Shown in pieces: positions 27,266-35,347 of a stretch of DNA of 64,000 nucleotides. A program made the position numbers and the translations under genes. The notes under the pieces are model-generated. The model searched no databases, was not told the DNA's origin, and saw only the letters and a program-made list of their open reading frames with translations. How positions within the stretch are numbered: position 1 is the stretch's first letter; each line of letters begins with the position of its first letter. Origin of the DNA: UBA2330 sp049293015 (GTDB lineage Bacteria; Bacteroidota; Ignavibacteria; Tepidaquicellales; Tepidaquicellaceae); NCBI GenBank assembly GCA_049293015.1, contig JBATSB010000063.1, positions 39,803-103,802 on the forward strand, in the 5' to 3' direction.

Positions 27266-28078
27266 CTAACTTATAGTTTCCTTAATACGATTTATGAAAA
27301 CTTCAGCAAGATCAATCTCCTGAACATGCGTGCAATCATTAATTATTACTTTTAAATCTTTATGTCCAAGCTCTTTTAGTCTTCTGTACAACGGCAGAAG
27401 ATGATCTTCCACAGGACAAACCTTATCATTGTATCCGGAAATAATGAGAATCTTTTTCTTTAATAATTTTTCGGCATGACTGACAAAATCATATCTGCAT
27501 ATATTATCAGTAAGATCTTTTACAAATACTTCTTTTTCCTGATTGACTACACCATTTGGTAAAAAAATATGTTTAACTGTTTCCTCAAGGAATTCTTTTA
27601 TCTTTGAATACGGATCCATAAATTGCCTGCCAAAGTAACCATGGTCACAAAGTGAGACTGCGACTATGTTTTTAATTCTCTTATCATACAGTGCTCCAAC
27701 AAAAACAACTGATGAACCAAAACTAAATCCTCCGAAAATCAGATTCTTTGTGTCTATCTGATACAATTCGGTATTTACTTTTTTATTCAAAAAGTCCAAA
27801 GTGCTTTTGAGATTGATTAGAGAATTGGTAAAGTTAAATTCACCATCATTACCCCATAAACCCTCATAATTAAATCTGAAAACATTTATTCCTTTTTTTG
27901 CAAGTTTGATAGACCAGGGATTTGTCCCGTCTTCCGGACCTCCCGGATTTCCCTGCAGCCATATTAAAGTTGGTTTCTTTTTATTGCCGCTGCCTTTATA
28001 AAAATATGCATTGAGATTAATTTTATTGCTTGTGAAATCTATCTTTTCAATTTTTATCGGATCTGATTTACTTTTCAT
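27266..28078 (-). CDS. Alpha/beta hydrolase
   Basis: A 270-residue soluble alpha/beta hydrolase. The oxyanion-strand region is TLIWLQGNPGGPEDG, the nucleophile elbow is GGFSFGSS (GxSxG), the acid is in ISGYNDKVCP and the His is in NDCTHVQE. This gives a full Ser-Asp-His triad. The first ~20 residues form a beta hairpin before the core, as in dienelactone-hydrolase-like or YqiA-like esterases. The substrate is unknown, and no signal peptide points to a cytoplasmic location. It may be co-transcribed with the RidA-like gene 77 bp downstream. Confidence 0.85.
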   Translation of the reverse strand: MKSKSDPIKIEKIDFTSNKINLNAYFYKGSGNKKKPTLIWLQGNPGGPEDGTNPWSIKLAKKGINVFRFNYEGLWGNDGEFNFTNSLINLKSTLDFLNKKVNTELYQIDTKNLIFGGFSFGSSVVFVGALYDKRIKNIVAVSLCDHGYFGRQFMDPYSKIKEFLEETVKHIFLPNGVVNQEKEVFVKDLTDNICRYDFVSHAEKLLKKKILIISGYNDKVCPVEDHLLPLYRRLKELGHKDLKVIINDCTHVQEIDLAEVFINRIKETIS

Positions 28079-28170
28079 AAATTAAATATAAATTTTAGTT
28101 ATCTATAAAATACTTAGCAAAGCTTTCTGCGGAATAAACTATGTTAGTATCTTTCGAATCTATTTTCGGC

Positions 28171-28257
28171 GTTGTTGGAATTCTAAAAAAGTTTGAAGAA
28201 TTTAATGTTTAGAAAAAATTTGGAAGTAGTTCGTCAGAATTTCAGGAACACTAACAA
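28171..28257. repeat. Degenerate intergenic repeat, short copy
   Basis: This second copy of the 26.6 kb repeat has the same core GTTTGAAGAATTTAATGTT (28191-28209). It is bounded by GTTGTTGGAATTC on the left and GGAACACTAACAA on the right, which are imperfect inverted repeats. It is shorter than the other copy and without coding capacity. Confidence 0.6.
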
Positions 28258-28297
28258 AGGCTCAAAATTCTATTAGATATATTAAGATTTTTAAAAA

Positions 28298-29344
28298 TCA
28301 CCATGACCTAACTCTGTTAATTGTTTCAACACTGGTATTATATGAGTTAATCATTTTGTTATAACTCTGTATAAGTTCATTAAATTTTTCATTGAAATCA
28401 TTTTCATTCTTAGATCCAGGTGCACCGGCAAAAAATACTTTTCCTGCTTCTATGAAACTTTCAGCAGTGGGAGCAAAATAATCTTCGTAATGATATTTCA
28501 TAAATTTTACTGTTTCTCCGAATGTTGCACTCATCACAGTTGTTTTGCTTTCTTTAATAGTCTTTTCAAACTCTTTTAATTTCATTTCAGGAATCGACAG
28601 ATCACTTTTATATTCAATCTTATCTATGCTTTCATAAAACCCTTCTGCGGATTCAAGAATATCTCCATATACATTCAGCATAGTCTGAGCCGATGCTTCG
28701 TCAGGATCAGACGCAGAAGAAGGGTCATAAATAATTCTTTGAGGTTTAAATTTTTTCAGATCTGCTGTGAACTTATCAAATTCAATTTTATATTTATTAT
28801 AAACATTCTTCATCTCTTCTTCATATGGAACTATCTTTGACATATCATCTACATATTCTCTTTTGAAATAATATACAGCTACTTTTTCCGAGACATTGTA
28901 ATATTCTTCCAATATCGGTAACAGATTTTTCAGATCAGTTTCTAAAGTATTCTGCATATCGGTGGAAGCTTTTAGTTTGGAAAGTTCACCACCGTCGAGA
29001 AGAGATCTCTGATAATCTTTTACAGTTGAGCCAAGCATCTGACATTCCATCTTCATACTCATGTTTAGGATAAAAGAATTTTTGTTTACCTTTCCAGGTG
29101 GAGGTATTTCACTTTTATAGTATTTGTAAATATTCTCCCCCTGTCCCTGAATCTTGTTCATTACTTCAATATATTTATTATAAAATTTCAGATCCTCTTC
29201 AGAAGTTTTATCTGAAGTAGATACTTTCTCTGAAATTTTCTTACCGCCTGAAACCAGTTTTTCTTTAATGTTTGAAATGAGTGAACAGCCTGTAAGGATT
29301 AATAAACTGAAAAAAATTATAGCAAATGATTTTAGTTTTGACAT
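28298..29344 (-). CDS. DUF3829 lipoprotein (YiiG-like)
   Basis: A 348-residue lipoprotein. The signal ends in the lipobox ILTGC (Cys20), followed by a basic/Ser-rich linker and a long all-helical domain of the DUF3829 family (about 50-345). Helices such as DLKFYNKYIEVMNKI and a C-terminal FNELIQSYNKMINSYN are visible. Related proteins include E. coli YiiG; none has a well-established function. It is probably periplasmic and membrane-tethered. The gene stands alone, with a repeat element after it and a 254 bp AT-rich gap before it in which I see no gene. Confidence 0.75.
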   Translation of the reverse strand: MSKLKSFAIIFFSLLILTGCSLISNIKEKLVSGGKKISEKVSTSDKTSEEDLKFYNKYIEVMNKIQGQGENIYKYYKSEIPPPGKVNKNSFILNMSMKMECQMLGSTVKDYQRSLLDGGELSKLKASTDMQNTLETDLKNLLPILEEYYNVSEKVAVYYFKREYVDDMSKIVPYEEEMKNVYNKYKIEFDKFTADLKKFKPQRIIYDPSSASDPDEASAQTMLNVYGDILESAEGFYESIDKIEYKSDLSIPEMKLKEFEKTIKESKTTVMSATFGETVKFMKYHYEDYFAPTAESFIEAGKVFFAGAPGSKNENDFNEKFNELIQSYNKMINSYNTSVETINRVRSW

Positions 29345-29598
29345 AAGTAAGATTTAATTGAACTCAATTTAATAAAGCATAAACTGAAATTCACTGAATA
29401 AAGTGAGGTGAGTCTTAAGGCTTTAGTCATTAACATTCGACAATCTGCAAGGTAGAATGATAAAACATTTATTCTTTACTAACTTCGAAGCTTATTCACG
29501 CAAACTATTTTGATCGCTAACAGCGACAGTAAAAGGATTTAGACGGGGATGGTAAATATTTCTAATTAAAACATTTGTTGATGCCAATTAAGAAATAT

Positions 29599-29940
29599 TT
29601 AAATTTCAAAATATCCTATTTTAGTTTTGTCTGAAAAAATTCTTTCTGAAATTAATGCCAGCTCGGCAAGTTTAAGAATTTGATTTGAGAAATTATTTTT
29701 GACTAATTTCAAAATGACAATGTTTATTTTTAAAGCTGGGAGGTTTTGCTGATATTTAAGTTGTTGATCAGCGCTTACAAATATGTCGAAATTTCCTAAA
29801 ATGGCTTTCTTTAATAACTCACCATTTTTTAATCCAAGCCAATTCATATCTCTAACAGAAAATATTTCAAAAGAGAATTTATCTGAGGTAAGACGGTCTT
29901 TCAATCTTGGGTCAAGATTTTCGTCAAGTAATACTTTCAT
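29599..29940 (-). CDS. DUF5615 PIN-like toxin
   Basis: A 113-residue protein of the DUF5615 PIN-like family. The start MKVLLDENLDPRL carries the first acidic residues, and the middle has NFDIFVSADQQLKYQQNL, typical of Mut7-C/PIN-like nucleases. It is probably an RNase toxin. Its start overlaps the end of the DUF433 gene by 17 nt, the usual antitoxin-first arrangement of this module. Confidence 0.85.
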   Translation of the reverse strand: MKVLLDENLDPRLKDRLTSDKFSFEIFSVRDMNWLGLKNGELLKKAILGNFDIFVSADQQLKYQQNLPALKINIVILKLVKNNFSNQILKLAELALISERIFSDKTKIGYFEI

Positions 29941-30163
29941 ACAAATCTTTAACTTGTTTCTCTGATTTAAATGAATTCTTTGCCAGTTCGAGAACTTCTA
30001 TTACATCCTCTTTATTAATCCAATCAAAGACTTTCAAAAATCCCTCTACACTGTAACCATCTTCCAGGTAATCGAATAAAGTTTGAATTGTTACTCTAGT
30101 CCCATTGAAAACGGGAGCACCGCTCATGATTTCGGGATTAATATTTATTGATTTAATTTTCAT
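29924..30163 (-). CDS. DUF433 antitoxin
   Basis: A 79-residue protein of the DUF433 family (VapB-like wHTH). It shows the hallmark NPEIMSGAPVFNGTRVTI segment and the following FDYLEDGYSVEGFLKVF helices. DUF433 proteins bind DNA and pair with DUF5615 or PIN toxins. Encoded first with a 17-nt overlap into the toxin, it likely neutralises the toxin and represses the operon. Confidence 0.9.
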   Translation of the reverse strand: MKIKSININPEIMSGAPVFNGTRVTIQTLFDYLEDGYSVEGFLKVFDWINKEDVIEVLELAKNSFKSEKQVKDLYESIT

Positions 30164-30310
30164 TTTGATTTAAAGATACCAAATTTAATTTTTTAGTTCA
30201 TTATCTTATTTTCTCCAATGACTTGTCAGAATTTTATGCAACTTAAAATTTATAATCGTAAATCCAAAATTTGAAATCAAACTAAATTCGAAATCCCAAA
30301 TCAAAAATCA

Positions 30311-31351
30311 TTAATCCAGCACTTCATAAACATTTACCGGATTGCTTTTATTTTTCATACTTATTTCTCCCACCAGTCTGCAATTAAACGATTCTTTTAT
30401 TTTTTCATATGCCTGTTCGCTTATTAAAATTTGACCCGGATCTGCGGATGATTGTATTCTTTGCGCTGTGTTTACTGTATCTCCGATCACAGTATAATCC
30501 AGTCTTTTCAGACTGGCTGAACCAATGTTACCCGAGATCATTTCACCGCTGTTGAGACCGATCGATACTTTTGGATTAAAATTTACACTATCTGATAAAG
30601 CAGGTAACTTTTCTATCTGATTTCTTACAGCAAGACTTGCATCAACTGCTCTGTCCAGATGATAGTCACCACGGAATACTGCCATGATTGCATCGCCTAT
30701 AAATTTATCCACATAGCCGCCCTGAGCAATAATCTCTTTTACAATTATATCAAAATAACTATTGAGTAATTTCACGACCGTGTCCGGGGGTTCTTTTTCA
30801 CTGATTGAAGTAAAGCTGCAGATGTCAATAAAAACTACGCTCGACTCTATAGTTTCATTTGCCATTAAAGAAGTTTCAAACTCCCGGCTGTCCATAAAGT
30901 TGAGTACTGTTTCATCCACATACATTTTCAGAATATTATTTTCCTTTATTGCTTTTAAAGTATCTTTGATTTGTTCAACGTGATTTATGGTCTTCTCCAT
31001 TGTGACTGCAAGATCTTCAAAATTAATCGGCTTTGTGATGAAATCAAATGCTCCGCGGTTCATAGCTGTACGGATATTTTCCATGTCACCGTATGCAGAA
31101 ACTATAACTGATTTGAGCAGTGGATTTGATACATTGAGTTTGCTGAGCAAAGTCAGTCCATCCATCTCAGGCATGTTGATATCTGTCAGAACAATGTCGA
31201 CATCTGAGTGCTCCTTAAGTTTCTCCAGCGCGTCATTACCATTCACCGCAAATACAAATTCATATTCGTGTTCACGGATCTTCTGTCTGAACTTTTGTTT
31301 GATGAGGGTTTCGAGATCCGGCTCATCGTCTGCTACCAGAATTTTTGCCAT
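30311..31351 (-). CDS. Response regulator with class III nucleotidyl cyclase output
   Basis: A 346-residue protein. The receiver domain (about 1-125) has the acidic pocket D8/D9, phospho-acceptor Asp57 in LTDINMPEMDG, Ser85 and Lys107. A helical linker (about 126-165) leads to a class III cyclase domain (about 168-346). The cyclase keeps both metal aspartates (Asp176 in FIDICSFT, Asp220 in FIGDAIMAVF), Lys216, which favours an adenine substrate, and the NxxxR pair (Asn294, Arg298). It looks fully active. Phosphorylation probably controls cyclic nucleotide synthesis. It is the last gene of the signalling run, 4 bp after a stand-alone receiver, and is the only visible output domain there. Confidence 0.93.
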   Translation of the reverse strand: MAKILVADDEPDLETLIKQKFRQKIREHEYEFVFAVNGNDALEKLKEHSDVDIVLTDINMPEMDGLTLLSKLNVSNPLLKSVIVSAYGDMENIRTAMNRGAFDFITKPINFEDLAVTMEKTINHVEQIKDTLKAIKENNILKMYVDETVLNFMDSREFETSLMANETIESSVVFIDICSFTSISEKEPPDTVVKLLNSYFDIIVKEIIAQGGYVDKFIGDAIMAVFRGDYHLDRAVDASLAVRNQIEKLPALSDSVNFNPKVSIGLNSGEMISGNIGSASLKRLDYTVIGDTVNTAQRIQSSADPGQILISEQAYEKIKESFNCRLVGEISMKNKSNPVNVYEVLD

Positions 31352-31355
31352 ATAT

Positions 31356-31730
31356 TTATAGGTTTAGTTTTTCTTTTAATAATTTAAAATCTACAGGCTT
31401 GGTTAAAAAGTCATCCGCTCCCAGCTCCTGAGCAGTTTTGAAATTTTCCCCATCGCCATAAGCTGTTATCATCATTACAACCGGCGGTGGTTTGTGATAC
31501 CTCTGTTTAATATGCTCAAGCAATTCCAGTCCGCTCATGCCCGGCATATTTATGTCGGATAAAATCAGTATAGCTTCTTGTTCCAATTCATGCAGACTTA
31601 AATATTCAAGCGCTTCTTCTCCGGAAAAAGTAAAAGCAAATTCCACAATGTTATCCCTGATCTCCTTTCTGAACCGCTGTTCAAAAAGAGTTTGTATATC
31701 CTTTTCGTCATCTACTACTAAAATTTTCAT
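31356..31730 (-). CDS. Stand-alone response regulator receiver
   Basis: A 124-residue CheY-like protein with only a receiver domain. It has Asp7/Asp8, phospho-acceptor Asp59 (ILSDINMPGMSG), Thr89 and Lys111. It resembles the receiver of the following cyclase protein in its first 65 residues (RFRKEIRDNIVEFAF against KFRQKIREHEYEFVF), so the two arose by duplication. With no output domain it may act as a phosphate shuttle or sink for the four kinases upstream. It lies between a decayed kinase tail (9 bp) and the cyclase gene (4 bp). Confidence 0.93.
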   Translation of the reverse strand: MKILVVDDEKDIQTLFEQRFRKEIRDNIVEFAFTFSGEEALEYLSLHELEQEAILILSDINMPGMSGLELLEHIKQRYHKPPPVVMMITAYGDGENFKTAQELGADDFLTKPVDFKLLKEKLNL

Positions 31731-31739
31731 TCTATATAT

Positions 31740-31869
31740 TTAATTTTTTAAATTTGTTAAAACAACTGAATATTCTGTGCCCTCACCTTCCTTTGTCTCT
31801 ACTTTCAACTCACCGCCATGCGCTTTGACAATGTCTTAGATAAATGTTAAACCCAATCCTGGAGTTTCT
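31740..31869 (-). pseudogene. Remnant of a histidine kinase C-terminus
   Basis: Read in one frame, this stretch encodes ETPGLGLTFI, a stop (TAA), then DIVKAHGGELKVETKEGEG and a short tail to a second stop. It is the end of the kinase ATPase domain seen in the neighbouring genes (GTGLGLSLSYDIVKAHGG), with a stop where they have Tyr. The rest of the kinase is missing: similarity begins immediately after the stop codon of the Bro-N gene. The most likely history is a fifth kinase gene, most of which was lost or replaced by the Bro-N gene. Confidence 0.85.
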
Positions 31870-31871
31870 CA

Positions 31872-32702
31872 TTATCTTTTAATTTTTTTATTTTGTTTTA
31901 CGGGAGTTAAAAAATTTTCGCTAGTTATTATTTTCTTCCCTGTTTTTTGTTCCAAAGCAAGCCTTGCATCTTTAGCAATCTTACCGCCTTTCTTACCTGC
32001 AACTGAATTTTGTACCATACCTTTTGCCTTATCCGTTTCTGCAATTTGTCTGGTAGATAATTCTGCTAAAGCAGTGAAGATTAATTCTGCTTCACTCATA
32101 TGGTCACGCAGGTTTTGTTGTTGTATACTTTTCAGGTTTTTATGTTGCTTTACAGTTAGACCAGCCCACTCTGTGTGAATGATATTTGTTAAGAATGCAA
32201 ACTCATCAGATTTTTCAACACCACTTTGTTTCCAGTAATCAGTTAGTTTATTCCGGGTTTCCTGCCCGGTCATCCGTTGCTGTATCCACTTTTCACTTCT
32301 TCCAAGCTTTTGCCAGTTTTCTCTTGCCCTGTCAAGGCTTTGCTCCGGGTCGGCTATTTCTTTCATTCTTTCATATCCTACTTTTGCCAGCCATTGTTTA
32401 AAGGGCTCAGCTTTGGAAGATGGGATAGATTGAATGAGCCGGAGGAGTTGTTCGGTATCAGCTACATCGGTCATTCTCATTTTGCCATCAGCAGCCTTCA
32501 ATTTCAACCCGTGACTGTTTGTCACGGTTTCATTTCCTTCTTTTTTCAACCTTTCTTTCAGCTTTCGCCAATAGGCTAATGGGTCAATACTTTCAGTAAG
32601 GATTGCGATAACATCTGAAATAGAGAAATACCATTTCTGTTGTTCTTCATCCCAATGTGCTCTAATTTTCTGTTGTTCAAACAGCTTCAATTCATTTTCC
32701 AT
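31872..32702 (-). CDS. Bro-N domain protein (phage antirepressor/DinD-like)
   Basis: A 276-residue protein. The N-terminal Bro-N domain (about 1-110) starts LFEQQKIRAHWDEEQQKWYF and has the SISDVIAILTESIDPLAYWRKLK segment. A long helical C-terminal part follows (ADPEQSLDRARENWQKLGRS, KQHKNLKSIQQQNLRDHMSE). The family is linked to phages, mobile elements and DNA-damage response (DinD-like), and its role here is unknown. Codon use and base composition look less AT-rich than the neighbours by eye. It is wedged 2 bp after a kinase stop and 2 bp before a kinase remnant, so I infer it arrived by transfer into the signalling operon. Confidence 0.82.
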   Translation of the reverse strand: MENELKLFEQQKIRAHWDEEQQKWYFSISDVIAILTESIDPLAYWRKLKERLKKEGNETVTNSHGLKLKAADGKMRMTDVADTEQLLRLIQSIPSSKAEPFKQWLAKVGYERMKEIADPEQSLDRARENWQKLGRSEKWIQQRMTGQETRNKLTDYWKQSGVEKSDEFAFLTNIIHTEWAGLTVKQHKNLKSIQQQNLRDHMSEAELIFTALAELSTRQIAETDKAKGMVQNSVAGKKGGKIAKDARLALEQKTGKKIITSENFLTPVKQNKKIKR

Positions 32703-32704
32703 AG

Positions 32705-34021
32705 TTAAATAATTGTGGGTAATGAAATAATAAATGTTGTACCTTCACCTTCCTTCGTCTCCACTTTCAACTCCCCTCCATGCGCCTTTACAATATCATA
32801 ACTCAAAGATAATCCCAAACCCGTTCCCTGTCCCGTCGGCTTTGTTGTAAAGAACGGCTGAAAGATTTTATCCATTACTTTCTGCGGAATACCGTTTCCG
32901 TTATCCTTCACAGCGATTTCTACTTTGTCACCAATTTTCTTTGTACTTACTGAAACAGTCGGATCGTAATTTTCAATACCCGATTTCTTCTTTTCATCTA
33001 CAACATAAAATGCATTCGTAATTAAATTAAGTATTACTCTTCCGATATCCTGCGGTATTACATTAATATTCCCTATACTCTCATCAAAATCTTTTTTCAT
33101 CGTTGCATTGAAAGATTTATCTTTAGCCCGAAGTCCGTGATAAGCTAATCTTAAATATTCATCGGCTAATGCATTTATATTTGTTGGTTCTTTCACACCG
33201 CTGCTTGTGCGGCTGTGCTGAAGCATTCCTTTTACAATTTCGCCTGCACGATTACCATGGTGATTTATTTTTTCTAAATTTTGCTTCAAGTCCTTTGCGA
33301 TTTGTTTTGCTTCTTCAGTATTTCCATTTTCAATTTCAGTATTCATTTCATCAACCAGTTCTGTGCTGACCTCAGAAAAATTATTTACAAAATTTAAAGG
33401 GTTCTGAATCTCATGAGCAATGCCCGCGGTGAGCTCTCCAAGAGAAGCCATTTTTTCTGATTGTATAAGCTGGGACTGGGTGGATCTTAGTTCATACATT
33501 GTAGCTTCCAGCTCACGGTTCTTATTCTCCAGTTCAATTGTCCGTCTTTTTATAGCCTCACGAAGTTCAAGGTTTTCATTTGCCACTTTCTCAAATCCAA
33601 TGGTTTCTCCTTCTTCAGCTTTAGAATCTGGTGTCGAGAAATGCTGGTAAATAAACTTCAGACCGGTTTCACTTTTTTTCATAACCGAAGTAAATCTGAA
33701 TCGGGAATAAAAAGACCATTCAGAATCAAAAAGGAAATATGCATCTGCCAGATCTGTAATAATAATAAGTTCATTTATTAGATTCGTATGAATAACCCTG
33801 TTTCTTAACTGACTTTTACCTGAAAGCTGATCTGCCGTTGCAGCGAAAAATTTTGTGGTGTTCAATCTGTCTAAGAAATTTTCCGAATCAGTAGAGCCAA
33901 CAAACCGATAATCATCATCAAGAAATGAATCATAAGTTTTTACGTCTCCGTTCAAATAGCTGTGCCACCAGGTATCATAAACTTTCATGACTTCTGCCTT
34001 CAGCTCTTTGGATATTTCCAT
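32705..34021 (-). CDS. Soluble histidine kinase with N-terminal NTF2/SnoaL-like domain
   Basis: A 438-residue cytoplasmic kinase. An NTF2/SnoaL-like domain (about 1-130, with YDTWWHSYLNGDVKTYDSFL and a closing LKFIYQHFSTP strand) is followed by a coiled coil (about 140-190). The HisKA-type H-box has His203 (GIAHEIQNPLNFV), and an HATPase_c domain (about 300-435) carries N-box NLITNAF, G1 DNGNGIP and G2 GTGLGL. It has no transmembrane helix, so it senses something inside the cell, perhaps a small ligand in the SnoaL-like cone. The catalytic part is almost identical to three other kinases in this run. The giant kinase has a similar N-terminal domain. Confidence 0.9.
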   Translation of the reverse strand: MEISKELKAEVMKVYDTWWHSYLNGDVKTYDSFLDDDYRFVGSTDSENFLDRLNTTKFFAATADQLSGKSQLRNRVIHTNLINELIIITDLADAYFLFDSEWSFYSRFRFTSVMKKSETGLKFIYQHFSTPDSKAEEGETIGFEKVANENLELREAIKRRTIELENKNRELEATMYELRSTQSQLIQSEKMASLGELTAGIAHEIQNPLNFVNNFSEVSTELVDEMNTEIENGNTEEAKQIAKDLKQNLEKINHHGNRAGEIVKGMLQHSRTSSGVKEPTNINALADEYLRLAYHGLRAKDKSFNATMKKDFDESIGNINVIPQDIGRVILNLITNAFYVVDEKKKSGIENYDPTVSVSTKKIGDKVEIAVKDNGNGIPQKVMDKIFQPFFTTKPTGQGTGLGLSLSYDIVKAHGGELKVETKEGEGTTFIISLPTII

Positions 34022-34035
34022 TATTATTAATTAAA

Positions 34036-35064
34036 TTATAAAATCATCACAAACTCAGCTCCCTCACCTTCTTTCGTCTCCACTTTCAATTCGCCGCCAT
34101 GAGCTTTGACTATATCATAACTCAGTGACAGTCCCAAACCTGTTCCTTGCCCCGTCGGCTTCGTTGTAAAAAACGGCTGAAAGATTTTATCCATTACTTT
34201 CTGCGGAATACCGTTGCCGTTATCCTTAACTTTGATTTCTACTTTATCACCGGTCTTCTTTGTACTGACTGTCACAGTTGGTTCATATCCTTCAGGATTC
34301 TGCTTCTTTTTCTCATCTACAGCATAAAACGCATTCGTAATTAAATTAAGTATTACTCTTCCAATATCCTGTGGTAAAATATTGATCTTCCCTATGCTTT
34401 CATCAAAATCTGTATTCATTGTTGCATTAAAAGATTTATCTTTCGCACGAAGTCCGTGATAAGCTAATCGCAAATATTCATCAGCTAATGCATTTATATC
34501 CGTCAGCTCTTTCACACCGCTGCTTTTACGGCTGTGCTGAAGCATCCCTTTTACAATTGCCTCTGCTCTTTTACCGTGATGAATTATCTTTTTTTCGTTT
34601 GCTTCTATATCATTTGCAATTGCTTTAACTTCTTCCAGATTTCCTTTATCAATTTCATCCTTCATTTCTGCGATCAGTTCAGTATTCACTTCGGAAAAAT
34701 TATTTACAAAGTTCAATGGGTTCTGTATCTCATGAGCAATGCCTGCTGTAAGTTCTCCGAGTGAAGCCATTTTTTCGGATTGAATAAGCAGCGACTGTGC
34801 AGCTTTTAATTCATCCAGCGATTTTGTCAAAGCCGAATTGCTTTCTTCAATGGCTTTTCTTTTCTGTTCCAGCTCTTCAATAGTTTCTTCCAACAAAATT
34901 GCAGTAGTTCTTTTTACTTTTTCAGTTCTGTCTAATTTGAATTCTGTTATCGATAATATTTTATCAACTTCTTTTACAGCTATTGCAATGGCATTTTTAT
35001 CTGCAGCACTTATGCCTTCATCTTTCTGAATAAAATCGAGTATTGATTGTAGTTGTCGGTTCAC
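34036..35064 (-). CDS. Soluble histidine kinase with short coiled-coil input region
   Basis: A 342-residue kinase without transmembrane helices. The N-terminal ~90 residues are helical and charged (KEVDKILSITEFKLDRTEKV, then a coiled coil) with no recognised sensor domain. His111 lies in GIAHEIQNPLNFV, and a complete HATPase_c domain follows with N, G1 and G2 boxes. The protein ends at EFVMIL, slightly shorter than its paralogs. A small helical input suggests that a partner protein, such as the FIST sensor encoded nearby, supplies the signal. Gaps are 2 bp to the FIST remnant upstream and 14 bp to the next kinase. Confidence 0.9.
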   Translation of the reverse strand: MNRQLQSILDFIQKDEGISAADKNAIAIAVKEVDKILSITEFKLDRTEKVKRTTAILLEETIEELEQKRKAIEESNSALTKSLDELKAAQSLLIQSEKMASLGELTAGIAHEIQNPLNFVNNFSEVNTELIAEMKDEIDKGNLEEVKAIANDIEANEKKIIHHGKRAEAIVKGMLQHSRKSSGVKELTDINALADEYLRLAYHGLRAKDKSFNATMNTDFDESIGKINILPQDIGRVILNLITNAFYAVDEKKKQNPEGYEPTVTVSTKKTGDKVEIKVKDNGNGIPQKVMDKIFQPFFTTKPTGQGTGLGLSLSYDIVKAHGGELKVETKEGEGAEFVMIL

Positions 35065-35066
35065 AA

Positions 35067-35326
35067 TTAATTTATTTTTTCTTTTAATGCCACCACACAG
35101 CAGGTGTTATTATGAAACTCATATTTTCCGTTTTTGGATTTTCCAAATTTACCATAACTAAAAAAGCCAATAAAGGGTGCATTCCATACCTCTTGTACTC
35201 TTTCAATTTCCTCACTTGTCATTACTTCTGCATCATTATAATCATTTCAATGAGGTTAATCAGTGATTTACTTTTTCTTTCAAAGCAACCTTATGTTGAT
35301 TTCCTTTGATTAGATTTTGCTTTCAT
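35067..35326 (-). pseudogene. Remnant of a second FIST sensor gene
   Basis: This stretch starts at an ATG (35326) encoding MKAKSNQRKST then a stop, which matches MKAKSIKGKST at the start of the intact FIST protein next door. It ends with about 50 codons (IERVQEVWNAPFIGFFSYGK, then YEFHNNTCCVVALKEK) that match the intact FIST C-terminus. Everything between, roughly 320 residues, is gone. It is a tandem duplicate with a large internal deletion, lying 21 bp after the intact gene and 2 bp before a kinase gene. Confidence 0.9.
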
Positions 35327-35347
35327 GAAAAATGTCCAATTTTTAAA

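Noticed and set aside
31356..31730. The possibility that the stand-alone receiver is a truncated form of the receiver-cyclase.
   Set aside because: It has a full receiver fold with its own stop, and the cyclase gene follows with its own intact receiver.
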